64,000 nt of DNA from Acephala macrosclerotiorum (GCA_014904845.1 MU119208.1:372001-436000), one strand, 5' to 3'. Shown: positions 45,764 to 57,214, counted from the first letter of the stretch. Translations and numbers: made by a program. The notes: generated from the letters alone by a model not told the origin.

Positions 45764-46179
45764 GTCGTGGACTTTTATGACGAGGCCGCTGGGGCCTGAC
45801 TCCGTCCGAAGGAATGCTGTCGTCTCGGTAGAGTGAAAGCAAATGTGGCGGTCGTTGAGTTGTCAAGTTGATGCATGTCGTATCGTAGGTATAAGTGCGG
45901 AGAAGCGGTCGAGGCTTATAAGTGGCTCATGTTGTGAATCGTTTTCAGTGCTTCGTAGTTGGCAAGGCTGGATTCGAGGCAACCCGCCGAATCAGATCGT
46001 CGTCGGCCTTCTTATCGGACTCGCTTGCTTATCATGATGCATCACGTGGGTACGCGCCTCACGAGTCGCGCCTTCCCCCAGATGACCATCCTTCCTGACC
46101 AACATTGCTCGGTCAATAACACCGTCACACTTTCCTTCTCAAATTAACGACTTATCATCTTGACTTCTTAGAACTTCTG
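45764..46179. promoter_or_regulatory. Shared upstream region of ATG14-like and 46180 genes
   Basis: 416 bp between two divergent starts, so it must hold both promoters. The plus-strand side before 46180 is CT/TC-rich. No specific factor site is claimed. Confidence 0.6.
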
Positions 46180-47004
46180 ATGTCTTCAACCCCAACTTCT
46201 CCGCCTCAGACCCCTTCCAAACGTGCAATGGCTATCGAGAACCGAAAGCCCTCCAGGACGCCTTTGCCAAATGGCGTATCCCGGAAGTCAGAGCATACAG
46301 TTAACCCAGAAGATATAATACAAGTTCCTTCTACGTCTCCTCCCACGGTCGATGGCGACACGCCTCCGAATCAGATGAAGCAGAGTCAATCTCAGGTGCA
46401 AATTCAGAATGCAGAGCAATACAGGGAACCTCAACCTCACAACGGACATTCTCAGAACGGAAATCTTCAAAACGGGCATCTCGAGAACGGACATTCACAA
46501 GCAAGCAGCCATCACGCAGAACCACTCCAGCAGGCTGATGAGGCCGACTTATCGGACTTGACTCCATTCGACTGGGAGGACTTCCGACGTCGATACACAG
46601 AAGAAATCATGATGATCAACAAGGATGAGGAAGATCTTCTGGACGAGTTTGATAAATTGGTTGCCGTAAGTCCTCGTGGAAAACTTTTTGGGTTCAAGCT
46701 AATATCAAACAGTCTTTCGGATGGTGGGCCGAATGCGCTGCGGACCGTGATAACGAAAGAGCTTCCAAACGGTCAGTCCAATTTCCTATTCTAATATTCT
46801 AGTATACTGATAAACTAATGTATCTAGTCTCTGCACTCGTGAGAGATTTGTCCGACTTGCCGAGGAATCATTGGACGAGAAGAAGCGTCGATGTAAGTAT
46901 CGCGCAGACCAACTAACGCTACGCTGGCTGATGATATTTCAGATGAGCAAGTTGTCGGTGCTTTCAAGCAAGCTCTTGAGATGCTGAGAAACACTGCTCT
47001 GTGA
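46180..47004 (+). CDS. Conserved-looking small fungal protein, function unknown
   Basis: I do not recognise a name. Exons 46180-46665, 46713-46771, 46828-46892 and 46943-47004 give 223 residues, with short phase-consistent introns. The first 125 residues are disordered: Ser/Pro/Thr-rich, then a Gln/Asn/His stretch with repeated NGH (HNGHSQNGNLQNGHLENGH). The C-terminal 95 residues look folded and helical: DLTPFDWEDFRRRY, MMINKDEEDLLDEFDKLVA, SFGWWAECAADRDNERASKR, CTRERFVRLAEESLDEKKRR and YEQVVGAFKQALEMLRNTAL. The heptad-like pattern suggests a coiled coil and hence a partner protein. The splice frame across four exons supports a real gene. Confidence 0.75.
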
Positions 47005-47179
47005 CGCAGGACATCGTATATGTGCTACGGGAACATGATCATCATTGCTGTCTAAATTATTCTTCGCATTCTCGTAACAGGTCTTGGGCATTTGGAGGTG
47101 GGAGGACGGAAAAGTAGCATTTCTACAGTATAACACCAGATACCCAATTGCAGATCTTCATTCACGTAGGAACATCCTT

Positions 47180-48636
47180 CTAAGTATAGCTGGCAATAAC
47201 AGGCTCAGTGAATAGCTTGGTCGGGGACGTCAAGGCTCCCAAAACTAATTCCACCACAATAGCCTCCGTGGCCAGCACATCAACAATGCTCAAGCCACTG
47301 GTGAAAATCTTCTGACATTCAGCAACAACGTCAATCTAGCCGAGATCTCCAGGGCCATGATGAGTCAATGCATCTCTTGCAAGTGCGAAAGTCAGAGCAT
47401 TATACTAGACACCTTCAAGAGTGTACAGAGTCCCCCCTGGCTGTGCATACGTGCATGCATTCTGTAGCTCAGTGTCTGAGACTCCGACAATTCTTTTGTC
47501 TAGGACGTAAGCTGAAGAGCCTGCGTTTTCTTGAGGCGGTATGATCTCGTCGAAGATGCTATATACGCTTGTGGTAAGAGCGTATTCTAAGCTTCCACCG
47601 CATTTCTCAACGTTGCGACGAATGCAGAATTATGTTCTTGCTTGACGAATCAGCTCTTGAATCTCTGAAATTAATTGGGACATTACCTGAAGGATAGCAG
47701 GAGCACACAGAATCTTTGGGAAGCCTGGACACAGAAAGTAGGCAATCCCAGCCCCACCAAATCCCCACTGATAGGGATGAAGTCCGAAATGACAGACCGG
47801 ATGGAAGGCTAATAGGTCATTGCCCATTGTGAGATGAACGAACCTGCCGACCAGGAAAATACATAGACGTTTTTGTTGTTTGAGATTGCGGAGATGTAGT
47901 TGACAGCGTTTGCTACATACTCGACCTTTTTTCTGGTGTTATTGTCTGTCAAAAAGCTGGGGGAATGAGAGAGCGTACCGACTTTAAGATCAGCTAGTTG
48001 CTTGTCTGGGATATTGAGATATACGGGGTCTGCGTAGTCTAAGCCTTGGAACTCTTTCCCAATGTTTGGTCCGAAGTTGCCTCCTGCTAAGATTGCGGTT
48101 CCTGGAACGGATATGACGGCTGGTATCTTACTATAGGTGAAGCTGCTCGGTATATAGATCACTGATCTCAAGCTGTTTTCGTCCAAAGAATATGGAGCAT
48201 CATCTGAGCTTTTCTTTAGGTAGACAGCTGGATCCGGAGAGATAGGATTGTCATTGTTGCTGGAATTCTTCTCCGATTCTTCGGAGCTCGGCAGGTTACT
48301 AATATCACTAGGTACTAGTCCATCGAGGATGAGGTCCAGAGCACTAACGACGAAGTCTGTTGGGTGAGCTGCTTAGATGCTTGCTACATCCGATATTGAG
48401 TGCGGTATTGATACTGGTGCTAGTGATGGGACAATAGCTTCCACAATATCAATTACGATGGAAGCAACTGCTCCTGGAATCGCAGCATCGGACTCAAGGC
48501 CTGCTGCAATAGACTCGATATGAGATTGATTTGTGATCGTGGATGGTAGGTTGAAAAACTGTTTCTCGGGTAGATGGACTCGAAATACAACAGAAAGAAT
48601 AGAGAGTCCAAACAGAAGGGAGGAGAAGCTCCTCAT
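47180..48636 (-). pseudogene. Broken lipase of the Candida antarctica lipase B type
   Basis: Secreted alpha/beta-hydrolase lipase remnant. The ATG at 48636 encodes a hydrophobic signal region (MRSFSSLLFGLSILSVVF). A TAA after DVASI at about 48374 is followed in frame by AAHPTDFVVSALDLILDGL, then IPAVISVPGT, VEYVANAVNYIS and the nucleophile region YVFSWSAGSFISQW. TAG then replaces the expected Trp in TY*PSIRS. GGAGIAYFLCPGFPKI follows in a shifted frame, a probable intron comes after LCAPAILQ, and a further shift precedes GGSLEYALTTSVYSIFDEI and DKRIVGVSDTELQNACTYAQ. Two more TAG codons (V*YNAL, G*IDVV) precede the end. The nonsense changes fit C-to-T or G-to-A mutation (for example CAA to TAA, TGG to TAG). 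Confidence 0.82.
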
Positions 48637-49146
48637 CTTATATCGACTTGCTGGGAAAACGTAGACGGACATCAGAGCAGTTCAACTTGCTGAGGAAGAG
48701 ATTTTGAACCTACACACAACAGATTTGCCCATCGTCAAGTCGAGGCAACATGAACCATAGTGAGAGTCCAGCACTTGCTGAGAGAGCCTCGAGGTGCAGA
48801 ATTGGGATGGTAAAGAGCTTGAAGTTGTTCCGAGAGAGGATAGCTCCGGCAGACCGTCATGGTGATCATCTGAAGCCACCGAGGCTGTGATTTCTCCCAC
48901 AACCAGCGTATCACGAAGCAAAAGGAAAGTATGTAGAGTTCCGCCGGACATTGTGACGTCCATTGGAGTTGAAGAAGAGACAGAGATTCTAATGGGGAAA
49001 GGAGCTTGACCGAAGGTAGAAAATCGCGTGACTGCGCGATTTCTCGGCCGCCACACAAAATATTTACCTGATCGTGAGCAGCTCCTCTTCCAACCACCCA
49101 CACCACGACATGTGACATTATCATACCACTTTGCCTTGTGATCTCG
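48637..49146. other. Intergenic upstream of a DUF3807-like gene
   Basis: A minus-strand frame runs through most of this gap but has no recognisable motif, and its only obvious Met context is internal. I regard the gap as the shared upstream region of the broken lipase and the 49147 gene. Confidence 0.4.
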
Positions 49147-49854
49147 ATGCAGACTCATAATATGGCCGCACCAGTCATCTCTCATGTGTGCCTCCTAGTC
49201 AAGCCTGCAAGTCACCCAGCTAACAGCTTCCAGGATGAGCTCGCTGCGTTCCACGCGACTCATTTCTCTTCGACCGCTGTCGAACATTTCGCAGTAAACT
49301 TTCTTGGCCCTGTGGAGGAAGAGCAATATATGGAAGAGGAGGAGGAAGACGATGGGCTGGGCTACTACGAAGATGGGACGAAACGTACCTTGACTGATGA
49401 GCAGATCGCCATCTTCAGGCACTCCGAAATCCAAGCACTAATGCGCGAACGAAGACGTGCAGCGGAGGCAAAAGAAGAACAAGTCAAGTTAGAACCCTCA
49501 CCTCCCATCATTGGTCCAATACAACCTCGGAAGAGAAGCAGCGATCTAGAGGTTAAAGTAAAGTCTGAGGAAGGAGAGTATGAAGATGGGGAGTTTGGTA
49601 GTTCGACCGACGCACCGACGCCCACTTCGCAGTCATCTAATAGCAAACAATCATTCTCGAAAAGGAAGGCAAAAAAAGGGGAGAGGGGGAAACAACGAGG
49701 ATACTTCAAGCAGAATGTCAAGCCAGATCTGAGGAAGAGGACATGGGATGTGGTCGACGAAGGCCTGGGGAGCTTGGATTATGAAGAGGGTGCCTCGACG
49801 GCAACACCTACACATACTACACAAAGACGACGAATATCTTATGATGATGATTGA
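49147..49854 (+). CDS. DUF3807-like fungal protein, function unknown
   Basis: Single-exon gene of about 235 residues. I match it from memory to the fungal DUF3807 family, largely on LGYYEDGTKRTLTDEQIAIF and RHSEIQALMRERRR. The N-terminal half has FQDELAAFHATHF and FLGPVEEEQYMEEEEEDD. The C-terminal half is charged and probably disordered, with KPDLRKRTWDVVDEGLGSL near the end and a basic cluster (SKRKAKKGERGKQRG) that could be a nuclear localisation signal. Two in-frame ATGs (49147 and 49162) are possible starts, and nothing distinguishes them. No role is known to me. Confidence 0.8.
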   Translation: MQTHNMAAPVISHVCLLVKPASHPANSFQDELAAFHATHFSSTAVEHFAVNFLGPVEEEQYMEEEEEDDGLGYYEDGTKRTLTDEQIAIFRHSEIQALMRERRRAAEAKEEQVKLEPSPPIIGPIQPRKRSSDLEVKVKSEEGEYEDGEFGSSTDAPTPTSQSSNSKQSFSKRKAKKGERGKQRGYFKQNVKPDLRKRTWDVVDEGLGSLDYEEGASTATPTHTTQRRRISYDDD

Positions 49855-50553
49855 GCGAATTTGGTCAGCTTAAGATAGCCATTACCAGTGTTCAGAAGCT
49901 CTTGGGACATTTCGAAAAGTACTTCGACGCGCAACAAACCCTCGAAGACCGTGGTCCGATAGGGCCAGGATCATGGAGGATTGCTTCTAGCGAAGAGAGG
50001 TGCGAGCATGACAGTCTACAAGGCTTAGCGGGATGCTCAGGCTCTACTTTTGAGCAGAAAATGCTACAGGTATGTTCAGACTCCCCCTACCTAATGTCTT
50101 CACTCCCAAAGCTACATGATGAAAAACAATCGTATCGTCATCCTTAGTCTGATCCTAGCGGTCGACTTTCGCCTTCATGCTTCGGTGTGATGTGCTTCTG
50201 TCCCTTCGCTATTACCCTGATGAAACAATAATCTTCTCTCTGAGCTGGCTTGCAATTCATTCTTCGAAACTCACAATGTCGTTTTCTGCAAGATTGGCTA
50301 ATTGAAAGATCCTCGTTCTAGGCTCTGATGCTTCATTGTCGTTCTCGCGACAGCAACATTATTTTGCTTGGTAACATACCAGGCATCATAGTCCCAGAAG
50401 GCTTCAGATAATACCCAGTAGTCGAAGGTGCAGTAGGCAGAAGTTTGAAGGCACGAGGCTAGAATGTAGCCTTGCAGATCTCAGTTAGCGGCTAGGCTAG
50501 GAATAATGCATGATGCCCAACCATCTTCCATCAAACACCAACCTCTTTTCAAA
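49855..50553. other. Intergenic, no supported gene
   Basis: The left end is downstream sequence of the DUF3807-like gene and the right end promoter of the next gene. An ATG just before 50554 (about 50506) opens in the same frame as the next gene, so the true start could be slightly upstream. Confidence 0.4.
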
Positions 50554-51695
50554 ATGAGTGATCCCCCAAGCTACGACCATAATCTTCTCTCGCGACTGAA
50601 TGCACTCAAGAAATCTAATATTGAACTTGATCCTTCCAAGTACTTTCAGCCTCGAACCATGTCATCACATGCTAAAACTTTACCAGACCAAGACACTTAA
50701 TAGATACTCCAAGGAAAGCGACCCCTGAAACGGATCTCTATGCACGCTTAAGAAGCCTTCGAAATGGCTCTGCATCTCCTTCCCCAACTTCAAGATCAAC
50801 TACGACGAAAGTTGATCCACCACCCGGTCCTGCCTTCCCCACAGCTCCCTTATATGTACCAGAATCAGATCCTCTCCGTAATCCATTTGACACGGACGAC
50901 AAGACCCTTGATGAGCTTCTAGCAGATCTAGGTCCAGAAGACCAATGGACGCTCAATCCTGATGATCCAGCCGACATTCAAAAGCTTCTAGATGAAGCCA
51001 AAACCGCCCTTCCCGGAAATGAGGTCGAGCCTTCTCTTGATGACCAAGCGGCCGAGGGACAACCAAAGAGCTCAAGGAAGCCAGATGAAGAGTACCTGAC
51101 CAGAGATCTCGATATGTCAGTTTTTGCTTTAGACGATGCTGAAGGAGATGCCAAGGATCATCCACCGCATGGTGGGCTTGAAGATGAATCACGTGAAGCG
51201 CAAGATATCGTTGCGAGACTGCTCGACGAGGTGAATTTAGAGCGAGCCGCGGAGAAGGATCGAGCGGAGCATCCGCCTGTACCAGATCAGGAAGATGAGG
51301 AAGAAAGTGGTCTTTCACTTCCATCAGCACCGACCAAACTCCCAGAACTCCCAGCAGATTCAGACATTGCCAGTAAGAAGTCCCTGGACTTCAAGTCGGA
51401 TATTGCGGCACGCATGGCTGCTCTCGAAGGACTTGGCTCCACGAACTCTCTTGGTCTGCCTTCGGCGCCAACCTTCAAGCCGTCCGATAAGCCAGTCAAA
51501 GGTGTCATGAAGAAGTTCACAGACGAAGCGATAGATACGTGGTGTATCATATGTCAAGATGATGCCACGGTCAGATGCATTGGTTGCGGCGGAGATCTCT
51601 ACTGCGCGAATTGTTGGAAGGAAGGCCACATGGGGCCTGATGTGGGGTATGAAGAGAAGATGCATAAATGGACTAAGTATAAAAAGCCGAATTAA
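50554..51695 (+). CDS. ANCHR/ZFYVE19-like protein (abscission checkpoint type)
   Basis: Resembles the C-terminal half of ZFYVE19/ANCHR, which in animals delays abscission with ESCRT-III and VPS4; a fungal role is not established here. The model starts MSDPPSYDHNLLSRLNALKK and needs one small intron after 50660, with acceptor at 50686 or 50692. Both keep the frame, giving about 369-371 residues; the donor GTCATC is weak, so a frameshift is the alternative. Downstream are DLYARLRSLRNGSASP, ESDPLRNPFDTDDKTLDELL, DQWTLNPDDPADIQKLLDEA and DIVARLLDEVNLER (MIM-like helices). The C-terminal zinc motif is CIICQDDATVRCIGC, followed by GDLYCANCWKEGH. The acidic, proline-rich middle is probably disordered. 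Its stop codon overlaps that of the convergent F-box gene. Confidence 0.8.
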
Positions 51696-52741
51696 GTGAT
51701 CCTGATCATCGGATCTGGTTCTCTCGCAAACCCCAGCCTCTCCAGCTGCCGTGACTTCGTCTCCTTCCAAGGCCTGAACCAGCGCCAGAATTTCCATCTT
51801 AGGCATACCTTCAATATAGTTACCTCCAAAACAGCGTCTTCAGTGTTCTTCATGCGATATAGGTAGTGTTCTCTGAAGAACGGTCCAACCCGATTTATCA
51901 CTTTGCCGTCCACTCTCTTCCTACCACCTCCTACTAGGACTCGGAACCATTCTCTCCAAGTCCGCGTCCTTCTCTTCTGCCTATCGCCCCCACACAATGC
52001 CTCAAGCCAAGCTTTCCAAGTTCTCTCATAACAAGCATCCGCCTGGATCTGAGCCGACATCCCAACAACCGTATCCTTTTCCTCGGATCTCCACCTGCAA
52101 AACAGACTAAAGGTTCTGTCTCCACCTATCTCATCATCCTCCCTACCTCTCACCATATTCCATACATCTCCGCATCTCAATCCGTCTTCAAACACGACAT
52201 TCCGATTCCGAACCCACTTCCAATCCTCATTTCTTGACCACGTCCACTCCAAACCCCCAAGTCGGCCTCTCTGCCACCCAGGGCTGCGAAACTTTACCAT
52301 CTCCTGAATCCTCAAAGTCTTAACCATCCCCTCCCTTGGACTCTCCAAGACAAGCATCTCACGCCAAGATCTGCTCTCGCTCTTGAAGGGAAACTTGGTA
52401 TAAGGACCGAATTCGGAACGACTCGGTACGAGGCATCCATATTGACGATACGGAGAATGGGGATCATATAATGGGAAGGTCCAGATGAGATAGCTATTGA
52501 GGGGAGAGTAGCAGTAAGAGTAGGAAACTCGGTTTAGACGTGATGGATTAGAGATGAAAGCCTTGGATGGTAGGAGCAAAAGAGTTCGCTGGGTGGCGGG
52601 AGTTGAGAGGATTGTTGCATGCCAAAATTTAGAGACAAGAGATAATTTGAGGAGGTCATCGAAGGGGAGAGGTGTAAGGATGAGACCCAGGAGCTCGGGT
52701 GTTGACAACACGGTTTGAACTACGGTATTGAGACTGTCCAT
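51692..52741 (-). CDS. F-box-domain protein, tandem paralogue 1
   Basis: Single exon, 349 residues. The N-terminal F-box is visible as STPELLGLILTPLPFDDLL, LKLSLVSKFWHATI, TPATQRTLLLL, the usual Skp1-binding motif of SCF ubiquitin-ligase receptors. The rest is a Trp/Arg-rich domain: SESRSWREMLVLE, RNRNVVFEDGLRCGDVW, RTRTWREWFRVL, GGGRKRVDGK and WKFWRWFRPW. It shares most of these blocks with the neighbouring gene at 53511-54561, so the two are tandem duplicates. The substrate-binding part is not a known WD40 or LRR domain. Its stop codon (51692-51694) overlaps that of the convergent ANCHR-like gene by two bases. Confidence 0.85.
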   Translation of the reverse strand: MDSLNTVVQTVLSTPELLGLILTPLPFDDLLKLSLVSKFWHATILSTPATQRTLLLLPSKAFISNPSRLNRVSYSYCYSPLNSYLIWTFPLYDPHSPYRQYGCLVPSRSEFGPYTKFPFKSESRSWREMLVLESPREGMVKTLRIQEMVKFRSPGWQRGRLGGLEWTWSRNEDWKWVRNRNVVFEDGLRCGDVWNMVRGREDDEIGGDRTFSLFCRWRSEEKDTVVGMSAQIQADACYERTWKAWLEALCGGDRQKRRTRTWREWFRVLVGGGRKRVDGKVINRVGPFFREHYLYRMKNTEDAVLEVTILKVCLRWKFWRWFRPWKETKSRQLERLGFAREPDPMIRIT

Positions 52742-53510
52742 TGTACGAACTGTTGATTGTGACTTTCAGGAGCAGAATGTTGCTGAATCAGAGGGATTAG
52801 AAATTTGAAATATGACCTGAGATTAGGCAGACCGAAATCAAACTGCAGCCTAGCTGGCCACGTTGTTTCTCCGGGAAGGTTTCCTGTGTGTATTCTCGAC
52901 TTGACGCCAGCTGCGAATAACTCGACTCAGACGTGTACAAGTAGTCTCTACCCAACAGTCGACTAAAGGCAGTATGTATTTAAAGAGGCACTCGGTCCCC
53001 GTGGTGCAAGGCGCGATCTAGATAAGCCACGAAAAGACCATGTTAATCATGGATTTTGTACTAGTAAGATCTGAAGTTGAAGACAAAAGAAAGAAAGAGA
53101 GAAGAATATTAAAATACCTTAGAATAGTTATAAATCATTAAAATCCCTCCTTTTTCTTGGCCCTGGCCGTCCTCAATACTTCTGGAGGCGGAAAATGGGG
53201 ATTTAAGTAAGCGAAGCACTAGAAGGCAAACTGACGCTGGAACTTCCAGAATCTGAACTTGTGCGGATCTTCAGATTGAAAATGCTCAGAGAAACACTTT
53301 GTTTCTTTATCTAATTGCCTTCCCAGCATTGAAGCAATGTAGTCTGTACGTAAATCAAGAGCCACGTCTCTTCACCTTCACGGCTAGGCAACAATCATTG
53401 ACCAACATGAAAGAAACTGCATCCGATCTCTGTGACTCTATCATTACTTCCTCGCTGGCATCGAGCCAGATTACATAGTGATAAGAAAACGTTAAATATT
53501 CAAATGGCCT
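52742..53510. other. Intergenic between the tandem F-box genes
   Basis: Holds the promoter of paralogue 1 and the 3' end of paralogue 2. There is a purine-rich, AT-rich patch at about 53030-53160 (AAGACAAAAGAAAGAAAGAG-like). No coding signal. Confidence 0.45.
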
Positions 53511-54561
53511 TCACCAATGAGGACATTCCCCAGGCTTCCTGTCCGCTTCCCTTACAAACCCTATCTTCTTCAATTTCCTTACTTTCATCTGCTGCTCCCA
53601 CCAGCTCCAGAACTTCCAATGCTCCCACCTAGACCCCTCCGGCTTGATAGTAACATCCAGCACGAACTCTTCATCCTTCATAAATGTCAAATAGTTGTCA
53701 CACACCAACCTTTCATTCTTACGAACAGCTTTCCCATCCAACCTCTTCCTTCCTCCTCCCAACAAAACCCAAAGACCCTCGCCCCAAGTACGCTGCCTCC
53801 AATCCATCTTAGATCCAAGTAAGCACCAGAACCAAGCTCCCCAAGAAACCTTCTCCCACCTATCAGGCTTAATATCCAAAGCCAACCCCACAACTCTACC
53901 CCTCACTTCTCCCTCAATCTTTGGCCTACAAACCAACCTTATAGTTCTGCTTCCCTCACCTAGAACCCCTTCCATCTCATAGTCACTAATCCCCTTCCCA
54001 ATATCCCAAAAATTGCCGCACCTAATACCCCCCTCAAAAACCAACACTCGGTCTCGAACCCACCTCCCCATCCAATTATCGGAACTCCTCCAACAACTCC
54101 CCACATCAACTTTCTCCCTAACCCTTAACTTCCTAATCTGAACTTGCCCGCCAAGAATCAACATATCCCTCCAACTCCTACTCTCCCTCATAAACGGGAA
54201 ACTGGTCTTCGGTCCAACTTCCAAGTTCTGTGACCGTCAATATTTCAGAATTTTCGAGATATTCCCAAGGAGGGAGACGCACTTCAGGAAAGCGAGACGG
54301 AAAAGCGGAAAGGAAGTATGGATTGAGCTGCACTTCTGTGATGGAGGTGGTGAAGGGATTTAAAGGGGGAGGCGAGGAAGGCAAAGACGGGAGGAGAAAG
54401 AGGGTTCGTTGTAAAGACGGGGCGGTAAGGATTGTGGTGCGGAAGTGTTTTGAGACCACTATTGTTGAGAGAAGGGAGGAGAACGGGAGGTGGGAGAGGA
54501 TGAGGGCGAGGAGTTCGGGTGTGTTGAAGACGGTGTGGGCGGCTGATATTCTGTCCGCCAT
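53511..54561 (-). CDS. F-box-domain protein, tandem paralogue 2
   Basis: Paralogue of the 51692-52741 gene. Exons 54561-54283 and 54227-53511, joined by a 55-nt GTGCGT..CACAG intron, give 331 residues. Without the intron the two halves are in different frames. The F-box reads NTPELLALILSHLPFSSLL, STIVVSKHFRTTI, LTAPSLQRTLFLLPS. After the intron come VGPKTSFPFMRESRSWRDM, RDRVLVFEGGIRCGNFWDIG, QRTWGEGLWVLL and GGGRKRLDGKAV, the same block order as its neighbour. The C-terminus (KIGFVREADRKP) also matches the neighbour's LGFAREPDP. It is presumably an SCF receptor; its target is unknown. Confidence 0.82.
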
Positions 54562-54962
54562 TTTGCGAAGGAATCAAAACTCATTGTCCCAGAATATGGT
54601 GTGACTTAGTCTATGACCTGGTTCCTAGAATAAATTCGTTGATCTTTAAGTAAGGCTGAAGCAGTTATGCCTGTAGCCTAGCGCTGACGCGGAACCTTGA
54701 GAGGATCTTCGAACCCCACATAAGTTCGATTTGACAATGTATACACCTAGGTAGGCAGCAATATTTGGATTGAAGGCATCACAATAACGCTCGTACAATT
54801 CGATTTTGACATCCTATTCGTATACATAACATTTCTAGAGCCTAGTGGCATATTCTGACTCGTGCTTGCCTAATCCCATGCATGCTGAAGGCCGCAATCA
54901 ATTCAAAAACTATACAATCGACAACGGTAAGACTTTAATTTCATTGCGAACGCTCATTCCAT
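54562..54962. other. Intergenic between F-box paralogue 2 and the LMBD1-like gene
   Basis: About 400 bp containing the F-box promoter and the 3' end of the LMBD1-like gene. No coding signal seen. Confidence 0.45.
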
Positions 54963-56791
54963 TTACTCATTATCATCGTGATACTCTTGACGGGGTGCAG
55001 TTGGCTTCTTCACTTTGCCACGGATATCTTGCCATGTGGCGCCAAACCTTCGTCCAGTGCTGGCAAGCAGTCCCTCTTCTTCATCAGCTTCGGCATCCTG
55101 ATCGAGCTGACTGAGGGCGAGCTTTGGTGTTCGGAATAGGGAAGTGACAAAGACGATCAAGAACACGGCGAGGAATGCAAACTGTGCCCAGAAAGCCAAC
55201 GCGCCAAAGACTGGAAAGTTGGCTGTCACTCGATTCAAGAAAGTAGATACTACACTCGGGGTGCAAACATTCTTGGATCCGCCGTCGGTGGAGAGCTCAG
55301 AGCACGGCTTGACCAGTTCAGGATGCTTCGAGCAGTTTGGTTGATCGCCTGGGAACCTGGCTGGGTTGGTACAGAAGGTCTGAGCTCCGTAGATTGCATA
55401 CTGTGGTGCAACAATCATGGCGATGGAATAGTTGATCGCAAGCATGATCAAAGTCAACATAACAGTTGTCATAAGCAGCGCCTGAGGTGTTGTGTGGCCC
55501 TTGCGAATCTCAAAGAGCTTGATCCAGAGGAAGCGGATTCCAATGGCAGCGATGCCTACGACAGAGGCGCTGAAGAAAAAGAGTACCAACAGAGCCATGA
55601 TGGCATAGTCGATTGGGAAGACCCTCGAAGTTTGAACAAAGAGCCAATTTACGGGCTGGAACACATTAATGCTATGATTTGTTAGCGTGCTAGAAGGTCT
55701 CGGAATCTGCGGATAACATACCTTCCCAAAATATAACCGCAATGCTCCTTGCAAATCGAGTTCTTTGCTTTGTCGATGCCAGTAATCAACATTGATACCC
55801 AGAGGATGATTGCAATCAGCAGAAGCAGGATGCCTCCGATTAGCTTCAGTGGTCTAAACACCGCGCAAACTTTGGTCCATGCTCGGACAATAAATGACTT
55901 TCCATCACCTCGAGCTTCGGCAGCAAGACGCTCTCTGCGGACCAGCGTACGCTCTTCTCGAACCAATGCCTCAAGCTCTCTCTGGTCCTTAGCAGGCATT
56001 CCACGGTTGCGACCCACGTTACGACCTTCGAGTTGGCGCTGTCTCTCTCGGTTCTGCTCCAGCGCCGAAGCAGTGGTCTCGGATACCTGAGGAGCGCTGA
56101 TGGAAGGAGCCGATTTGATGAAAGAGATTGGAAGAAGAGCGAGCCCAGCAGCAGTATATAAAATGTAAAGTAATGTGCCCAAGCAAATAAGCAATCCTAA
56201 CGCGAAGGTCAAGGCTCGCTCGCCATGATTCTCGGCGAGTAAACCCTTGAAGTAGTCGAAATCATTCCAGTCATGGTGAGAACCATTGCGGTTCATAGCA
56301 ACTGGTACGAAAAATCCCACGAGGAAGATAATGACCACAAGGACAACAAATATCAGGGTATATTTGAGTGCCCCCATGAACATCTGGGAGAATGTTTGGG
56401 TTCCTTCCTCAGCTTCGACATCGTCGTATTCTTCGTAGAAAAAGTATGTAAAAGGAACAACTAGGAGGCACAAGACTGTATCTAAGCTGTAAAGTGTGTA
56501 ATACACAATTTGAAGTGTGTGTAAGATATTGTTAACTGTCTCTGGGGTTGCCCAATCTTTCTTTGCACCAAGCTTAACAGACGTTGTAGAACTAACCAGC
56601 GCAATGTCGACAGGTAGGAGGAGGACGGTCGCTAGCAAGGACGTTAACGTGATAATCGTTATTGTCGAAACCAGAGCCGATCGATCTCGGGGAGTCTGGT
56701 ATGTATATGTAAAGATAGCTGCGATGAGAGCTACGAGAGCTACAGCAACCGCATAGGCCACCCAGATGAAGGCGGTCTGTATGAGCGCCAT
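54963..56791 (-). CDS. Probable lysosomal/vacuolar cobalamin transporter (LMBD1 type)
   Basis: Multi-span vacuolar membrane protein of the LMBR1 family; in animals LMBD1 exports cobalamin from lysosomes. Exons 56791-55722 and 55671-54963 give 592 residues. [20 protein letters not shown] starts the first span; the frame extends upstream to about 56920, but MALIQ is the family start. Later landmarks are [62 protein letters not shown], a cytosolic coiled basic segment ([23 protein letters not shown]-like [13 protein letters not shown]) and [42 protein letters not shown] count about nine hydrophobic spans. It is divergent from CFT1 with a 423-bp gap. Confidence 0.9.
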
Positions 56792-57214
56792 GTTGCGCAC
56801 TTCGGGCGCTGCTTCGAGATTCGATTGATAGGTATTGTTTCGTGGGCTGACAACGCGTTGTGTTAGCGGGATTGACAAAGAAATTGGAGGGTTGAGACAC
56901 TCAGTCTCTGGCGGCTTCACTCACCTTCGAATATTGATTTTATCGTAAATATTACCGGTAGTATCTCATGAGAAGTAAGGAATAGGCGTGGCTCCGCTGC
57001 CTTGATAAAGTGAGGAGGAGGTGCGACTTCTGACGTAGGGGAGCTAAGAAACAGGCTCAATACAAGGATGAGCCGACCCCTGCAAGACTTCACTGCAAGC
57101 TGTCACGCTAGTTGGCGATCCCGCAGAACAATCAGCCATCAACAGCTTCATCTGCGAGACCAGACGACTTACAGTAACAGAGAATATGTTACCAAATCTA
57201 CCACGGCCGTCATA
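56792..57214. promoter_or_regulatory. Shared upstream region of LMBD1-like and CFT1
   Basis: 423 bp between divergent starts. The CFT1-side frame stays open back to 57068, but the CFT1 family start at 57215 is preferred, so those bases are leader sequence. Confidence 0.55.

Noticed and set aside
48682..49146. Minus-strand frame between the broken lipase and the DUF3807-like gene as a gene
   Set aside because: Low-complexity content with no family resemblance; likely upstream DNA.
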